From positions 1-13,887 of the forward strand of contig DXZC01000013.1 of assembly GCA_019415505.1 (NCBI GenBank): a DNA stretch of 13,887 bases, read 5' to 3'. The notes under the pieces are model-generated. The model saw nothing but the letters and a program-made list of their open reading frames with translations, did no database searches and was not told where the DNA came from. Position 1 is the first letter of the stretch, and every line of letters starts with the position of its first letter. Shown in pieces: positions 12,267 through 13,887 of the stretch. Source of the stretch: Peptococcaceae bacterium (GTDB lineage Bacteria > Bacillota > Dehalobacteriia > UBA7702). Made by a program: the position numbers and the translations under genes.

Positions 12267-13178
12267 ATGTATGATTTAATTATTGTCGGCGCAGGCCCCG
12301 GCGGACTTACTGCCGGCTTATACGGTGCGCGGGCGGGGCTGAAAACCCTTATATTGGAAAAAGCTATGCCTGGCGGACAAGTCCTCAATACTCATTTGGT
12401 GGAAAACTACCCGGGATTCCCCCAAGGTATTGGCGGCTGGGACTTAATGGAGTTATTTAGCGCCCAGGCTAAAAAGGCCGGTGCGGAAATTAAAACCGCC
12501 GAGGTCACAGAATTATTAGAAAATAATCAGACCAAAACGGTGGTTTGCGGTTCCCAAGGTAGCTATGAGGGAAAAGCCGTTCTTATCGCTACCGGCGCGG
12601 TACCCCGAAAACTTGGCGTTAAGGGAGAGGAAAAATTCATGGGCGGCGGTGTGTCTTATTGTGGCACCTGTGACGGCCCACTCTACCGCAACCGGGTTGT
12701 AGTGGCTATTGGCGGTGGTAACACCGCTTTGCAGGAGGTAGATTTTCTCAGCCGTTTTGTTGACAAAGTGTATCTGGTCCACCGCCGTGGTGAATACCGG
12801 GCTCAGCAAGCCCTGGTGGATAAAGTTGCAGAAAACGAAAAGGTATTGCCCTGCCTCAATAGCGAGGTCCTGGAAATTTACGGCGGCAAAACTGTGGCTG
12901 GAGTTAAAATAAGGCAAAACGGTGAGGAGAAGAACCTTGACGCGGAAGGGGTGTTCATCTTTGTCGGCCATGATCCTGTAACAAGTTTTTGCCGGGATTT
13001 TTTAGACACCGATGAACGAGGTTTTATCTTAGTGGACAAGCATATGGCAACGTCACGCGCTGGCTTTTTCGCCGCCGGCGATGTGATAGCGAAGGATTTT
13101 TTCCAAATTGCCACCGCTGTAGGTGATGGCGCCGAAGCGGTACACAGCGTGGAAAAATATTTGAAACAGCAGGCCTAA
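12267..13178 (+). CDS. trxB: Thioredoxin reductase (NADPH, FAD-dependent)
   Basis: A 303-residue low-molecular-weight thioredoxin reductase, of normal family length, which passes electrons from NADPH through FAD and a redox disulfide to thioredoxin in the cytosol. The FAD-binding GAGPGG is at 8-13, the redox-active CGTC at 132-135 in SYCGTCDG (the family more often has CATC or CAVC), the NADPH-binding GGGN at 149-152, HRR with a later Arg at 172-178 (the usual NADPH-preference signature) and AAGDV at 269-273 near the flavin. The GAGG at 12252-12255 is 11 bases from the ATG, a slightly long spacing. No thioredoxin gene is next to it. A terminator lies about 140 bases beyond the stop. Confidence 0.93.
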   Translation: MYDLIIVGAGPGGLTAGLYGARAGLKTLILEKAMPGGQVLNTHLVENYPGFPQGIGGWDLMELFSAQAKKAGAEIKTAEVTELLENNQTKTVVCGSQGSYEGKAVLIATGAVPRKLGVKGEEKFMGGGVSYCGTCDGPLYRNRVVVAIGGGNTALQEVDFLSRFVDKVYLVHRRGEYRAQQALVDKVAENEKVLPCLNSEVLEIYGGKTVAGVKIRQNGEEKNLDAEGVFIFVGHDPVTSFCRDFLDTDERGFILVDKHMATSRAGFFAAGDVIAKDFFQIATAVGDGAEAVHSVEKYLKQQA

Positions 13179-13317
13179 GTTAATTAGCCTTAAGTGAGAA
13201 AAAATTTAGAAATAAAAATTTAAGTTAAGCCTTCTCATAGTCAAAGCGGTTTAGGAATAGGCGGTTCACAATCGAATAATTTTATGGGACATGAGTTTGG
13301 CGTAACTCTACAAATCC

Positions 13318-13345
13318 AGAGCGGGAGGTTTCCCGCTCTTTTTTT
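13318..13345 (+). terminator. Rho-independent terminator downstream of trxB
   Basis: AGAGCGGGA (13318-13326) pairs perfectly with TCCCGCTCT (13331-13339) around GGTT and continues into a 7-base T run. Confidence 0.92.
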
Positions 13346-13381
13346 ATGTTTATCAACTCCTATAAGGTTGTGCCAAAACAT

Positions 13382-13396
13382 TGGCATATTCCTTGC
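13382..13396 (+). promoter_or_regulatory. Sigma-54-like -24/-12 site upstream of the CotS-family gene
   Basis: TGGCATATTCCTTGC has the GG-N10-GC spacing and most of the TGGCAC-N5-TTGC consensus. It overlaps the palindrome TGCCAA-AACA-TTGGCA (13371-13386). Start codon 13493 lies about 97 bases after the -12 GC. The same bases include GCATATT (13384-13390), a perfect match to the sigma-E -35 element, with a poor -10 candidate CGTATGAT (13405-13412) 14 bases on. Which sigma factor, if either, uses it is undecided. Confidence 0.35.
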
Positions 13397-13422
13397 CCCG
13401 CCGCCGTATGATGAAATAGAGT

Positions 13423-13438
13423 TACCGTATTGACGGTA
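13423..13438. repeat. Perfect inverted repeat TACCGT-ATTG-ACGGTA
   Basis: Two 6-base arms with a 4-base spacer, about 55 bases before the CotS-family start codon. It is a possible operator or leader hairpin. Confidence 0.45.
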
Positions 13439-13492
13439 TATCTTAATCATCAAGCTGGGGCAGGAACTTGTCCCGGCCTTGTGGAGGCAGCG

Positions 13493-13887
13493 ATGGAAAA
13501 AATCCGTGCCATAGCCGTACAGTGGGGTTTGGAACCCAAGTACATAAAGGAAATAAAATCCAATGTTTGGGAAATAGATACCAGTGAAGGCAGTTATGCC
13601 TTAAAGGCCAGCACTTTAAAAGCAGAGAAATTGCAGTTTATTGCTGCGGCCCAGCGCCATTTGGATTACTGCGGTTTTCAGAATTTTGCCAGGCCCATTA
13701 TGTATTGCGGTCAGCCTTATTTAGCAAAAGATGGTTTTTTGTATACCCTTTATGATTGGATCGCAGGGGAAAAGTGTGACTTTGACGATATTCGCCACTT
13801 GTCCTTGGCCTCGGAAGCCTTAGGACGTTTTCACCTTTATGCCTGTAATGAAAATCTGTTGGTTAGAAATCAGGCTAAAATAGCTTA
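13493..13887 (+). CDS. CotS-family spore coat protein kinase-like, partial (5' part only)
   Basis: An open frame runs from ATG 13493 to the window edge (131 complete codons). The product resembles the N-terminal lobe of the CotS/YutH/YsxE group, spore-coat proteins with an aminoglycoside phosphotransferase / kinase-like fold. Residues seen are a start MEKIRAIAVQWGLEP, SNVWEIDTSEGSYALKAS with the candidate ATP-contacting lysine near residue 39, the hinge-like YTLYDWIAGEKCDF near residues 84-97 and SEALGRFHLYA after it. The GGAGG at 13483-13487 is 5 bases from the ATG; an in-frame GTG at 13481 overlaps it and is less likely. The catalytic loop and C-terminal lobe are outside the window. The protein is expected in the mother cell and spore coat, which would need a sporulation sigma factor. 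Confidence 0.8.
   Translation, partial: MEKIRAIAVQWGLEPKYIKEIKSNVWEIDTSEGSYALKASTLKAEKLQFIAAAQRHLDYCGFQNFARPIMYCGQPYLAKDGFLYTLYDWIAGEKCDFDDIRHLSLASEALGRFHLYACNENLLVRNQAKIA

Larger units (their letters stand above)
13179..13492. other. 314-base intergenic region between trxB and the CotS-family gene
   Basis: The first 140 bases hold no recognisable gene or RNA. A strong terminator (13318-13345) follows, then a perfect palindrome (13371-13386), an overlapping sigma-54-like site (13382-13396) and a second perfect palindrome TACCGT-ATTG-ACGGTA (13423-13438) before the ribosome site of the next gene. Confidence 0.65.

Noticed and set aside
12516..12971. A 151-codon minus-strand frame inside trxB
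   Set aside because: It is a shadow of the trxB coding sequence, which has all family motifs in its own frame.
13262..13277. GGTTCACAATCGAA as the T arm of a tRNA
   Set aside because: No acceptor stem, anticodon arm or CCA end can be laid out around it.
13241..13453. A 70-codon minus-strand frame between trxB and the CotS-family gene
   Set aside because: It runs through a plus-strand terminator and two palindromes, has a low-complexity proline-rich end and no homology that I recognise.
1..13887. CRISPR array, insertion sequence or integrase-bearing mobile element
   Set aside because: No regularly spaced repeats, no transposase or integrase motifs and no tRNA attachment site were seen on either strand.

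Overview
The window looks like a chromosomal piece of an endospore-forming member of the Bacillota, most likely class Clostridia. The evidence is strong GGAGG-type ribosome sites, GTG and TTG starts, a Spo0A-type DNA-binding domain, a CotS-family spore-coat kinase, a PfoR-type PTS EIIC protein and a TIGR04076 protein. No tRNA, rRNA, CRISPR array, insertion sequence or prophage gene is visible. The species cannot be named from this sequence.

Layout. (1) 18-1388, plus strand: a stand-alone PTS_EIIC_2 membrane protein followed closely by a TfoX N-terminal domain protein, closed by a perfect 30-bp palindromic terminator. (2) 1628-3703, minus strand: a two-gene unit for an AI-2E family (PerM-like) membrane protein and a TIM-barrel sugar-phosphate isomerase/epimerase, with its own terminator at 1461-1501 and a promoter at 3737-3765. 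(3) 3839-5164, plus strand: a zinc-dependent phospholipase C family protein and RidA, behind a strong extended -10 promoter. (4) 5334-7848: manC and a phosphohexomutase (manB-like), which together convert mannose-6-phosphate to GDP-mannose. Their leader holds a hairpin that covers the ribosome site. (5) 7849-10081: an AT-rich, loosely packed stretch with a small XRE-type HTH protein overlapping a lone Spo0A C-terminal domain protein, long inverted repeats, an orphan terminator and a TIGR04076 protein. (6) 10082-10459: an NTF2-like protein with a terminator. (7) 11007-13178: a membrane-anchored G5/M23 murein endopeptidase and thioredoxin reductase. (8) 13493 to the end: the start of a CotS-family kinase gene cut by the window edge, with a sigma-54-like site upstream.

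Functional picture. Most genes are housekeeping or envelope functions: carbohydrate handling, GDP-mannose supply, peptidoglycan hydrolysis, thiol redox and 2-iminoacid removal. The least ordinary part is 7991-9398. There a two-gene regulator unit (HTH plus a Spo0A-like effector domain with no receiver) lies behind an AT-rich region of nested inverted repeats, and a Spo0A-box-like heptamer overlaps its predicted transcription start. The manC leader and the cotS upstream region are the next most interesting.
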